Source of the DNA: Sphingomonadales bacterium
GTDB taxonomy: Bacteria; Pseudomonadota; Alphaproteobacteria; Sphingomonadales; Sphingomonadaceae
Length of the DNA: 64,000 bases
Assembly (NCBI GenBank): GCA_027490095.1
Contig: JAIXYT010000041.1
Location: 31,448 to 95,447, forward strand
Direction of reading: 5' to 3'
A program made the translations under genes and the position numbers. Below, in pieces: positions 50,907-58,747 of this stretch (the first letter of the stretch is position 1; each line of letters begins with the position of its first letter). The notes under the pieces are model-generated. The model made no database searches and had not been told where the DNA came from. It was given only the letters and a program-made list of their open reading frames with translations.

Positions 50907-51938
50907 ATGCTGTTTCCAACCTCCCTCGTCGGTTCCTATCCGCAGCCGGACTGGCTGATCGATCGAGAGAAGCTGTCGGGCCGCTTCCCGCCGCGGGTCC
51001 GCGCGCGCGAGCTGTGGCGGGTCGCGCCCGACTATCTCGACCAGGCGCAGGACGATGCGACGCTGATCGCCATCCGCGACCAGGAACGCGCCGGCCTCGA
51101 CATCATCACCGACGGAGAGATGCGGCGGGAAAGCTATTCGAACCGCTTCGCGACCGCGCTGGACGGAGTGGACCTCGACAATCCCGGCTCCGCGCTCGAC
51201 CGGTCGGGCCACCCGAACCCGGTGCCCCGCGTCACCGGGCGGATCCGGCGGCGCCACGCCGTCGAGACGCGCGACGTCGCCTTCCTGCGCGCGAACACCG
51301 ACCGGATGATCAAGATCACGGTGCCGGGGCCCTTCACCATGGCGCAGCAGGCGCAGAATGATTTCTATGCCAGCGAGCGCGAAATGGCGCTGGACTATGC
51401 CGCGGCTGTCAACGCCGAGATACGCGACCTGTTCGCCGCCGGCGCCGACATCGTGCAGATCGATGAACCCTACATGCAGGCGCGGCCCGCCAAGGCGCGC
51501 GAATATGGGCTGGAAGCCGTGAATGCCGCCCTCGACGGAATCACCGGCCGCACCGCGCTCCACATCTGCTTCGGCTATGCCGCGATCATCCACGAGCGCC
51601 CGTCGGGCTACGACTTCCTCCCCGAGCTGGCCGGATGCTCCGTCCAGCAGGTGTCGCTGGAGACGGCACAGTCGAACCTCGACACCTCCGTGCTGGAGGG
51701 GCTGCGCGGCAAGTCGATCATTCTGGGGGTGATCGACCTCTCGACCCACGAAGTCGAGACCGCCGAAACGGTTGCCGCCCGGATCCGCCGGGCCCTGCCC
51801 CATGTGGATGCCGACAAGGTGATCGTGGCGCCTGACTGCGGCATGAAATATCTCCCGCGCAAGGTCGCCTTCGGGAAGATGCAGGCGATGGCGGCGGGTG
51901 CCGCGATCGTGCGCGCCGAAGTCGGCGGTGCCGCATGA
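50907..51938 (+). CDS. MetE-like (cobalamin-independent methionine synthase C-domain) protein, first copy
   Basis: A 343-residue protein equal to only the catalytic half of MetE. SYPQPDWLIDREKLSGRF begins the barrel; ADIVQIDEPYMQARP holds the conserved Asp/Glu; and ALHICFGYA (His219, Cys221) plus VAPDCGMKYLPR (Cys311) give the zinc ligands of homocysteine/thiol methyltransferases. It lacks the N-terminal MetE domain that binds polyglutamyl folate. It overlaps the next, related gene by four bases (ATGA). A thiol-dependent demethylase or a CoM-type transferase are possible; true methionine synthase is unlikely. Confidence 0.85.
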   Translation: MLFPTSLVGSYPQPDWLIDREKLSGRFPPRVRARELWRVAPDYLDQAQDDATLIAIRDQERAGLDIITDGEMRRESYSNRFATALDGVDLDNPGSALDRSGHPNPVPRVTGRIRRRHAVETRDVAFLRANTDRMIKITVPGPFTMAQQAQNDFYASEREMALDYAAAVNAEIRDLFAAGADIVQIDEPYMQARPAKAREYGLEAVNAALDGITGRTALHICFGYAAIIHERPSGYDFLPELAGCSVQQVSLETAQSNLDTSVLEGLRGKSIILGVIDLSTHEVETAETVAARIRRALPHVDADKVIVAPDCGMKYLPRKVAFGKMQAMAAGAAIVRAEVGGAA

Positions 51939-53074
51939 GCGCCGGCCGGTTCCTCACCACGCATGTCGGCAGCCTTCCCCGCGCGGAGGACCTTGTCGAG
52001 CTGATGTTCGCGAAGGAGGGCGGGCTTCCACTGGACGCCGCCGCCGTCGATCGTCGCATCGCACAGGCTGTCCACCATGTTGTCGCAAAGCAGGCTGAAG
52101 CCGGACTCGACATCATCAATGACGGCGAACAGTCCAAGCCCAGCTACGCGACCTACATCAAGGATCGGCTGAACGGCTTCGGCGGCAGCGGAAACAGCTA
52201 TGTCTTCCAGGATGTCGAGGACTTCCCGACGCTCAAGGAACGGATCTTTGCGGATCCGGGCCGGAAGCACCGGAAGACGCCGGCCTGCAATGCGCCGATC
52301 ACGGTGAAGGACATGACGGCCGTGGAACGGGACGCGGCGACGCTGAACGCGGCGATCGCGGCCCATCCCGGGCGGCAGGCCTTCATGAGCGCCGCCTCGC
52401 CCGGTGTGACGGCGCTGTTCTTCGCCAACGACTGGTACGACAGCGACGAGGCCTATCTGTTCGCGCTCGCCGAGGGTTTGCGCCACGAGTATGAGGCGAT
52501 TGCCGCTGCCGGGATCATCCTCCAGGTGGACTGCCCCGACCTGGCAATGGGCCGGCACACCCAATTCCGTGACCTGGACCTAAAGGGCTTCCGCGATCGC
52601 ATTGCGCTGAATATCGAGGCCCTGAACCGGGCCACGGCGAACATTCCGCCCGAACGGCTGAGAATGCATCTGTGCTGGGGCAATTATCCCGGCCCCCACC
52701 ATTGCGACGTGCCGATGCAGGACATCATCGACCTCGTGTGGCAGGCCCGCCCGCATGCCATCCAGTTCGAGGCGGCGAACCCCCGGCATGCGCACGAGTT
52801 CACCGTCTTCGAACATGTCGCTTTGCCCGACGGGAAGGTGCTGATCCCGGGCGTGGTCGAGTGCCAGTCGGGCTATATCGAGCATCCGGAACTGATTGCG
52901 CAGCGGATTGCTCGCTACGCGAACCTGGTGGGGCGCGAACGGGTGATGGCCGGCGTCGATTGCGGCTTTTCCGTCCACGTCGGGTCCGGTGGCGTCCACC
53001 CCGACGTCGTTTGGGCAAAGATGGCGGCGCTGGCAGAAGGGGCCCGCATCGCCTCAGCCCGATTCTGGCTCTGA
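51935..53074 (+). CDS. MetE-like protein, second copy
   Basis: A 379-residue partner of the preceding gene, with similar fold but clear divergence. TTHVGSLPRAEDLVELMFAKEGG is the MetE/epoxyalkane-CoM-transferase N-terminal pattern; ILQVDCPDLAMGRH gives the conserved acidic region; HLCWGNYPGPHHCDVP (His245, Cys247) and MAGVDCGFSVHVG (Cys343) supply the zinc ligands. The pair probably acts as a two-component methyl- or alkyl-transfer system, inferred from overlap and shared ligands. About 100 bases after the stop lies a degenerate tRNA-Thr fragment. Confidence 0.85.
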   Translation: MSAGRFLTTHVGSLPRAEDLVELMFAKEGGLPLDAAAVDRRIAQAVHHVVAKQAEAGLDIINDGEQSKPSYATYIKDRLNGFGGSGNSYVFQDVEDFPTLKERIFADPGRKHRKTPACNAPITVKDMTAVERDAATLNAAIAAHPGRQAFMSAASPGVTALFFANDWYDSDEAYLFALAEGLRHEYEAIAAAGIILQVDCPDLAMGRHTQFRDLDLKGFRDRIALNIEALNRATANIPPERLRMHLCWGNYPGPHHCDVPMQDIIDLVWQARPHAIQFEAANPRHAHEFTVFEHVALPDGKVLIPGVVECQSGYIEHPELIAQRIARYANLVGRERVMAGVDCGFSVHVGSGGVHPDVVWAKMAALAEGARIASARFWL

Positions 53075-53172
53075 TCCACATGCGCCGGCAGATCGCCGAC
53101 GGCCCCGACAGGCGCGCGAGCGGAAATGCACCGTTTGGATACAGGGTCCGCCAGTCAACAGGCGGACCGAAC

Positions 53173-53265
53173 AAGGCGAACGAGCCTTGCTTCAATCCCC
53201 CCGATTTTCTTTGAGAACTGCTGGTGCGCGCAGGCCACGCGAACACCTGACCCCATCTTTGCGGG
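53173..53265 (-). other. Degenerate copy of the tRNA-Thr 3' end (attachment-site-like)
   Basis: Bases 53173-53265 align with 61245-61338, which contain the 3' half of the tRNA-Thr gene and about 48 bases beyond it. There is one single-base gap and roughly three quarters identity. It includes 18 exact bases, CGAACACCTGACCCCATC. Homology stops near the anticodon. Both lie in the same orientation with the tRNA 3' end to the left. Confidence 0.6.
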
Positions 53266-53306
53266 CCAGCCGATAGGCGAGCTCCATGCCGTCGACGACC
53301 AGCCCC

Positions 53307-55028
53307 TCAGTTGCCGGCCCCGACAGGCATCCACAACACCGACCGATACCTTCCGCCGCTCATCAGGGTTACAGCCACCGGCCGGGCGTCGGCCACGCTC
53401 TCCTCCGACACCACGCCCCCCCCATTGAAGTTTCGCTGGATGTAGATCGAGTTGTAGGGCCCGATCACCAGCCGCAGTCGATCACCGGCGCGCGCCAGCC
53501 GGGAAATGAAGCTGAAACCGTCGAACCTGTACAGCAGCGGCTCCGACGTCTCGATCAGGGCCGCAGACCGCAGCCCCTCGCGATAGCGGGCCCGCTTCGT
53601 GTCATTGGCCAGCTGGATGCAGCCAAGATCCGGGGCGACAAGCTGGACAAGCACGCGGAAGTCGGTGTCGGGCTGGTCGATCGACAGCCAGGCATCCAGC
53701 CGGAAGAAACCCGAGATTTCGGTATCGGCCTCGAACGGTGCAGTCTCGTAGACCAGCTGCTTTCCGTCCTGCGCGGCGACCAGCCGGGTCTCGGCCGGGT
53801 CCAGGAACGGCAGGGACGCTTCCAGCTCTGCAATCGAGGTGTCGCGCGGGTCATAGACATAGGTGTCGGCGCCCGGGGCGGCGTCGGCCACCTCGGACAA
53901 CCGACCGGGCGTCGCCAGCCGGTTCACGGCCCCGCCAGAGCCGAGGTGAAGCGCAACGCGGTGCGCCGTCACGGCCTCCAGGCTGGCGGCATGGCGCCAC
54001 TCGTCCCGCCCCGCGACATACCAGGAGACCCGGTCCTTCAGGAAAGCCGGCCTTGGCCCGTCGGCCATGGTCCAGCGATACCATTCGACGCTCAGCGACC
54101 GGAAATCGATCAGGCTTGCGGGCCCGAATTCCACCCCACCCACCTTCGGCTGCGGCGCGCCGACCCCATAATGGTCCCAGGGGCCGATCACCAGATAAAG
54201 GCCCTCGCGAAACGCCGGCGAGCCATGCGCCATGGCATGCCGATAATAGGCAAAGGTGCCATATTGGTTGTCGTCATACGCGCCCGTCACCGTCAGCACC
54301 GGATGCGTCATTCCGGCATAGTCGGCGGGAGCGGGCGCACAGCTGTCCCAGTGGGCGTCCTGCTCGGGGTGGGCGATCCATTCCATGAGATGCGGATCGG
54401 CCCTGCCCAGCTCATAGGGCAGGCTGCTGTAGGCCTTGCCGGCCACGAACCGCTCCTTCCACAGCTCCGCCCAGAAGAGATGGTCGGAAAACAGGTTCTG
54501 CTGCAGCGTGCGCCCGGCCACATAGGTCAGCCACTGGAAGCCATATTGATCGATGATGTTGTTGCGCGCGGGCACATCCACACCCGGGCACGACGCGCAG
54601 CGCGGCATGATGGAGGCGAGATGCGGAGGCCGCGTTCCAGCCGTCGCCCACTGGTTCCAGCCCGAATAGGATCCACCGCCCATCGCCACCTTGCCGTTGC
54701 ACCAGTCCTGCTGCGCCACCCACTCGACGACATCGTGGCCGTCCACGCCATCCCCCATGTTCGGGCGGAAGTCTCCGCCGGATCCGCCCCGCCCCCGGCA
54801 GTCCACCACCAGGAACGGAAAGCCATGGGTCGCAAAGAACACGCCGGCACTGTGGAAGGTGTCGGCAAGATAGGGGGTCAGGGTGAAGACGGCCGGCACC
54901 GGTTCCGCCTGCCCTTTCGGGCGAAACAGCGTTGCCGACAGCTCGACCCCGTCGCGCATCGGAATGCGCACATCGTAGCGCAGCGTCACCGCAGTCGGAT
55001 CGCCCGGGGTCAGCATGCTCGAATCCAT
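53307..55028 (-). CDS. CocE/NonD family hydrolase
   Basis: A 573-residue serine esterase related to cocaine esterase and X-Pro dipeptidyl peptidase. LSATLFRPKGQAEPVPAVFTLTPY and FLVVDCRGRGGSGGDF lead to GGGSYSGWNQWATA with nucleophile Ser120. Asp252 (TGAYDDNQYG) and His286 (IGPWDHYGVG) complete the triad. The C-terminal jelly-roll domain (from about 350; VLVQLVAPDLGCIQLANDTKRARYREGLR) is typical. GAGGAG precedes the start. It lies 29 bases after the MFS stop in the same direction, so the transporter probably brings in its ester or amide substrate. Confidence 0.9.
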   Translation of the reverse strand: MDSSMLTPGDPTAVTLRYDVRIPMRDGVELSATLFRPKGQAEPVPAVFTLTPYLADTFHSAGVFFATHGFPFLVVDCRGRGGSGGDFRPNMGDGVDGHDVVEWVAQQDWCNGKVAMGGGSYSGWNQWATAGTRPPHLASIMPRCASCPGVDVPARNNIIDQYGFQWLTYVAGRTLQQNLFSDHLFWAELWKERFVAGKAYSSLPYELGRADPHLMEWIAHPEQDAHWDSCAPAPADYAGMTHPVLTVTGAYDDNQYGTFAYYRHAMAHGSPAFREGLYLVIGPWDHYGVGAPQPKVGGVEFGPASLIDFRSLSVEWYRWTMADGPRPAFLKDRVSWYVAGRDEWRHAASLEAVTAHRVALHLGSGGAVNRLATPGRLSEVADAAPGADTYVYDPRDTSIAELEASLPFLDPAETRLVAAQDGKQLVYETAPFEADTEISGFFRLDAWLSIDQPDTDFRVLVQLVAPDLGCIQLANDTKRARYREGLRSAALIETSEPLLYRFDGFSFISRLARAGDRLRLVIGPYNSIYIQRNFNGGGVVSEESVADARPVAVTLMSGGRYRSVLWMPVGAGN

Positions 55029-55057
55029 CGCGGCTCCTCTGCGGTTCTGCGGCGCTG

Positions 55058-56443
55058 TCAGCCGCCGGCTGTGGAATCGATGCGCTCGGCATCGGCCAGC
55101 GCTGCCGCGAGGCCCGACCGTTCGCACCACCACAGGAGAATGGCGCCCAGCAGCAGGGCCGGCGTCGCCACCGCGACGACAGCCACCAGCGGCGCGTTCG
55201 CCATCGGCGCAAGGCGATCCGACACCAGCCCAACCAACGGCGGTGCCAGAGCGGCAAAGGACAGCGAGATGATGAACTGCAGCGACGTCGCCCGGCCGCG
55301 CAGATGCTGTGGCGAAATGGATTGCAGACTGGTCGGGAACACCATGGTCGCAAGCGACAGCGCCACGCCGATCAGACCGTAGCTGACAAACAGCTGGGTC
55401 GGCCCGCGGACCCACAGCAGCGACAGGCAGGTAACCGCCGCCAGCAGCAGACCGATCCACATCAGCCGGACCGGCAACCGCCCGCCGACGCTTGCCTGCC
55501 AGCGCTGTGTCGCCAGCACGCTGATGGCAAATCCCAGTCCCATGGAGCCCACCTGCGCCAGCCCGAGCGCTGCACCGATCTGGCCGGGCGTCTGCCCGAA
55601 CAGCCGCGCGGCAATCACCGCCACCCAGACCGACAGGGCGGCAAAGGCAAAGCCTCCGGCCGCACATCCGACGTAGAAGCGCGCGTAGGTCGCGGCATGA
55701 CGACGGAAATAAACTCGCGCGGGCACAGCCTCTGCCACGGGGGCCGCAACCGGATCCGCCTCCGCGTCCATGGGCGCCGGGCGGGTTGCCGGCAGGCGGA
55801 TCGACAGGATCAGCAGGATCATCAGCGGGGCGGGCAATGCGGCCGCAAAGAAGGCCAGGCGCCACGACGGCAACCCTGAGAGCGCGCCCGGAAGCGATGG
55901 ACGCAGTTCGTCGACCAGCGTGATCAGCTGGCCGGCCGCCAGGAAGGCCAGCGCCCCTCCGCCCACCGTCGCCAGCGCCGCCAGGGAGTTCGCCAGTTGC
56001 CGCTGCCGGCCGAAGAACAGCAGCGGAATGATCGCATACATCACCGGCGCAAGCCCCGACTCGCCGGCGCCCACCATGGCGCCCGAAACCAGCAGGAACG
56101 GGAACGACGGCGCCAGTCCGCAGGCGACCACGGCCGCACTCCAGAAAGCGACGCAGCCGGCCAACACGACGCGCCGGTCGTAGCGGTCGGCAAGCCAGCC
56201 CAGCGGGAAACTGGCAATGGCAGCGAACAGCGCGACGCCCAGGCCCTGAAGCAACCCAAGCTGGAAATCGGTGAGCTCCAGGTCGATCCGGATCGGCTCG
56301 GCCAGAAGCAGCATGATCTGCCGGTCCAGCATCGCGAAGAAGGTGGTGATGCCCAGCACCGCCAGCGCATACCAGGCAGCCGGCGTGGCCCGCGGGGCGG
56401 TCCGCACGTCCGTATCCTTCAATGGCAGCGGCGCCGCGTCCAT
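55058..56443 (-). CDS. MFS transporter
   Basis: A 461-residue membrane protein with about 12 hydrophobic helices. The first cytoplasmic loop has GWLADRYDRRVVLAGC, the classic MFS motif (G-x-x-x-D-R-x-x-R). AMLDRQIMLLLAEPIRIDLELTDFQLGLLQG is the spinster/Spns-like helix 1-2 region often seen in transporters beside sphingomonad catabolic genes. It likely imports the substrate or exports a product of the adjacent hydrolase. It is divergent from the MarR gene; two operator-like palindromes lie between them. Confidence 0.92.
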   Translation of the reverse strand: MDAAPLPLKDTDVRTAPRATPAAWYALAVLGITTFFAMLDRQIMLLLAEPIRIDLELTDFQLGLLQGLGVALFAAIASFPLGWLADRYDRRVVLAGCVAFWSAAVVACGLAPSFPFLLVSGAMVGAGESGLAPVMYAIIPLLFFGRQRQLANSLAALATVGGGALAFLAAGQLITLVDELRPSLPGALSGLPSWRLAFFAAALPAPLMILLILSIRLPATRPAPMDAEADPVAAPVAEAVPARVYFRRHAATYARFYVGCAAGGFAFAALSVWVAVIAARLFGQTPGQIGAALGLAQVGSMGLGFAISVLATQRWQASVGGRLPVRLMWIGLLLAAVTCLSLLWVRGPTQLFVSYGLIGVALSLATMVFPTSLQSISPQHLRGRATSLQFIISLSFAALAPPLVGLVSDRLAPMANAPLVAVVAVATPALLLGAILLWWCERSGLAAALADAERIDSTAGG

Positions 56444-56542
56444 CAGGTTGCCGCAGGCATGGCCGGGCCGGTGCCGCGCTTGGCGCCCATCCGCTGTCCC
56501 ACCGCAAACGCCGCCACCTGCATCCTCCTCTCGGGATGGATA

Positions 56543-56562
56543 TCGGGAAGTGTATTTCCCGA
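56543..56562. promoter_or_regulatory. Operator-like palindrome 1 between MFS and MarR genes
   Basis: TCGGGAAGTGTATTTCCCGA has seven-base arms around a six-base spacer. A second copy of related sequence lies at 56607-56626, 64 bases away. MarR-type repressors bind such sites, and the marR-like gene starts 50 bases after the second one. Confidence 0.6.
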
Positions 56563-56606
56563 TTTTCCTAGACTCATTGTGTCAATCCGTCTAGTGGCTT
56601 GCCATA

Positions 56607-56626
56607 TAGGGAAGCGTGATTCCCGA
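56607..56626. promoter_or_regulatory. Operator-like palindrome 2 upstream of the MarR gene
   Basis: TAGGGAAGCGTGATTCCCGA shares GGGAAG-GT...TTCCCGA with palindrome 1 (56543-56562). It precedes the MarR start at 56676 by 49 bases, which fits autorepression. Confidence 0.6.
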
Positions 56627-56675
56627 AACATCGCAGAAGAATGCGCAGCGGGCGGGCCAACAGGGAGACCGTGCA

Positions 56676-57152
56676 ATGGAGCTGATGCACCAGTTTCTGA
56701 CCGACAAGTACGACTGGTACGAGGCCTTCCAGCAGCAGTACGACAAGGCCCGGGGCCGCGTGCACATCAAGCCGACTCTCGTTCAGCTTCTGAAGCACAT
56801 GGAGCGCGACCAGGGCTCGCGGATCGCGCTGCTCGCGGTCCGGATGGGTGTCTCGCGCCGCCGCGTCAGCCAGATCGCGGCCGAAGGCGTCGAAGCCGGA
56901 ATCCTGGAATTGGTCGCCGATCCCGACGATGCCCGCGTGTCGATCGTGACCATCAGCGCAGGCGGGCAGCAGATCCTGGACAAGGCGATCGAGGCCATGC
57001 ACGAGATCGAGGCCGAGCTCGCCCGCCGCATCGGCCGCGAGAATCTCGCCCAGCTGGTGAAGCTCCTGAAGATGGATTGGGGACCACCTGTCCTGCCGTC
57101 GGACTCTCCAGACCGGCCCCGCACGCAAACCCCGTCCGAGGCAAGCTCATGA
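56676..57152 (+). CDS. MarR family transcriptional regulator
   Basis: A 158-residue regulator. HIKPTLVQLLKHMERDQGSRIALLAVRMGVSRRRVSQIAAEGVEAGILELVADPDDARVSIVTISAGGQQIL is the MarR winged helix, including the wing DPDDARVSIVTISAGG. The chosen ATG follows GGGAGACCGTGCA. It overlaps the aldehyde dehydrogenase gene by four bases, and the two palindromes upstream suggest that it represses this divergent pair of operons until an aromatic or aldehyde-type ligand binds. Confidence 0.9.
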   Translation: MELMHQFLTDKYDWYEAFQQQYDKARGRVHIKPTLVQLLKHMERDQGSRIALLAVRMGVSRRRVSQIAAEGVEAGILELVADPDDARVSIVTISAGGQQILDKAIEAMHEIEAELARRIGRENLAQLVKLLKMDWGPPVLPSDSPDRPRTQTPSEASS

Positions 57153-58648
57153 CCAGCGGAACCGAGACGGCAACGGATTGGGCCGAGGTTGCCGGCGGCC
57201 TGACGCTCGATTCCCGCCCCTTTGTCGACGGCGCCCCCGTCGACGCCCGGACCGACACCAGCTTCGCGGTCGAGAACGCCTTCACCACCGAGGTGCTGAC
57301 CGAAGTGCCCGACTGCGCCGAAGCCGATGTCAACCGCGCCGTTGCGGCCGCCCGGGCCAGTTTCGAAGCAGGCGTCTGGTCGCGCATGCCGCCCGTGGAA
57401 CGCGGAAAGATCCTGCGCCGCTGGGCCGACATGGTTGCCGCCAGCAAGGAACTCGCCGCGCTGCAGAGCCTGCAAATGGGCATGCCCATCTCGGTCGCGC
57501 TGCCCGACATGCAGGCCGCAAGCGACGTGCTGCGCGACGCCGCCGAGCTCGCCGACCAGCTGAACGACGTGCTGCTGCCGGGCAGCCCATCGGCGATCCT
57601 CATGGAAATCCGCCGCCCGCAGGGCGTCGTTGCCATCATCTCGCCCTGGAATTTCCCGACCGGCGTGGCGCTCACCATGATCGCCCCCGCGCTCGCCGCC
57701 GGCAATTCGGTGGTGCTGAAGCCGTCCGAGATCGCCCCGCTCGAATGCCTGCACCTCGCGCGACAGGCCGCCGAAGCCGGCGTTCCCCCCGGCGTGTTCA
57801 ACGTGATCACCGGCACCGGCCCCACCACCGGCAAGGCACTGGCGCTGCACATGGATGTCGACATGCTCAGCTTCACCGGCTCGACAGCGACGGGCCAGCT
57901 GCTGATGCAATATGCCGGCCAGTCCAACCTCAAGGCCCTGGTCCTCGAATGCGGCGGCAAGTCCCCGCAGATCGTGTTCGACGACGTCGGCGACATCGAG
58001 ACACTCGCCGACGCGCTCTACGAAGGCTTCACCTTCAACAGCGGCCAGGTCTGCACCAGCAGCTCGCGCACGCTCGTGGCCGCCTCCCTCTACGACCGGC
58101 TTGTCCCCCTGCTCGCAGCCCGGGTCGAAGCCGCCCGAACCGGACGGCCGCTCGATCCTGCAACGACGCTCGGGCCGCTCGCCAATCGCGCCCAGGCAGA
58201 CCGCCTGCGCAACACGCTCGCCGCCGCCGACCCGGCCGTCCATCTGATCGCCAGGGGGCAGACCTCGGGCCTCGGGCCCAACGAGTTCGCCCCCCACCTG
58301 TTCGAAACCGCAGACCAGTCCAGCAGGCTGGTGCAGGACGAGGTCTTCGGCCCGCTGTCCGTGATCAGCCGCTTCCACGACGAGGACGAGGCCGTGCGCA
58401 TCGCCAACGGCACGCGCTATGGCCTGTCGGCAATCGTCTATTCCAGCGACATGGCGGTCTCACACCGGCTGATGTCGCGGCTCAAGGCGGGCGTGGTTCT
58501 GGCGAACCGGGTCGCGAAACCCAAACCGCCGGGGCTGCGATATGCAACCGTCGAACCGGTCAAGATGTCCGGCTTCGGAGCCCATGGCGGGCCCAGGGGC
58601 CTTGCCACCTATACGCGGGTCCAGGCCGCGATCTTCAACATGGAATAG
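57149..58648 (+). CDS. NAD(P)-dependent aldehyde dehydrogenase
   Basis: A 499-residue enzyme oxidising an aldehyde to an acid. AIISPWNFPTGVALTMIAPALAAGNSVVLKPSE is the cofactor site, FTGSTATGQLL the Gly motif, LECGGKSPQIVF the general base with Glu267, and NSGQVCTSSSRTLV the catalytic Cys302. It begins in an overlap with the MarR gene, so it is probably derepressed together with it. Its substrate may be a product of the CocE-type hydrolase; that is inference. The following TonB receptor is about 100 bases downstream. Confidence 0.93.
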   Translation: MTSGTETATDWAEVAGGLTLDSRPFVDGAPVDARTDTSFAVENAFTTEVLTEVPDCAEADVNRAVAAARASFEAGVWSRMPPVERGKILRRWADMVAASKELAALQSLQMGMPISVALPDMQAASDVLRDAAELADQLNDVLLPGSPSAILMEIRRPQGVVAIISPWNFPTGVALTMIAPALAAGNSVVLKPSEIAPLECLHLARQAAEAGVPPGVFNVITGTGPTTGKALALHMDVDMLSFTGSTATGQLLMQYAGQSNLKALVLECGGKSPQIVFDDVGDIETLADALYEGFTFNSGQVCTSSSRTLVAASLYDRLVPLLAARVEAARTGRPLDPATTLGPLANRAQADRLRNTLAAADPAVHLIARGQTSGLGPNEFAPHLFETADQSSRLVQDEVFGPLSVISRFHDEDEAVRIANGTRYGLSAIVYSSDMAVSHRLMSRLKAGVVLANRVAKPKPPGLRYATVEPVKMSGFGAHGGPRGLATYTRVQAAIFNME

Positions 58649-58747
58649 CAGTCGAACCGGTCAGACCGGCGGTCCTGCAGCCGCGAAGAGCTGCACCCCG
58701 CAATGACGACCAAAGGCCAAAGGCATCAGGGAAAAAGGGGAAAGACC

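Noticed and set aside
53222..53260. A second functional tRNA gene
   Set aside because: Only the 3' half aligns with tRNA-Thr, the T stem is mismatched, and no D arm or acceptor 5' strand is present.
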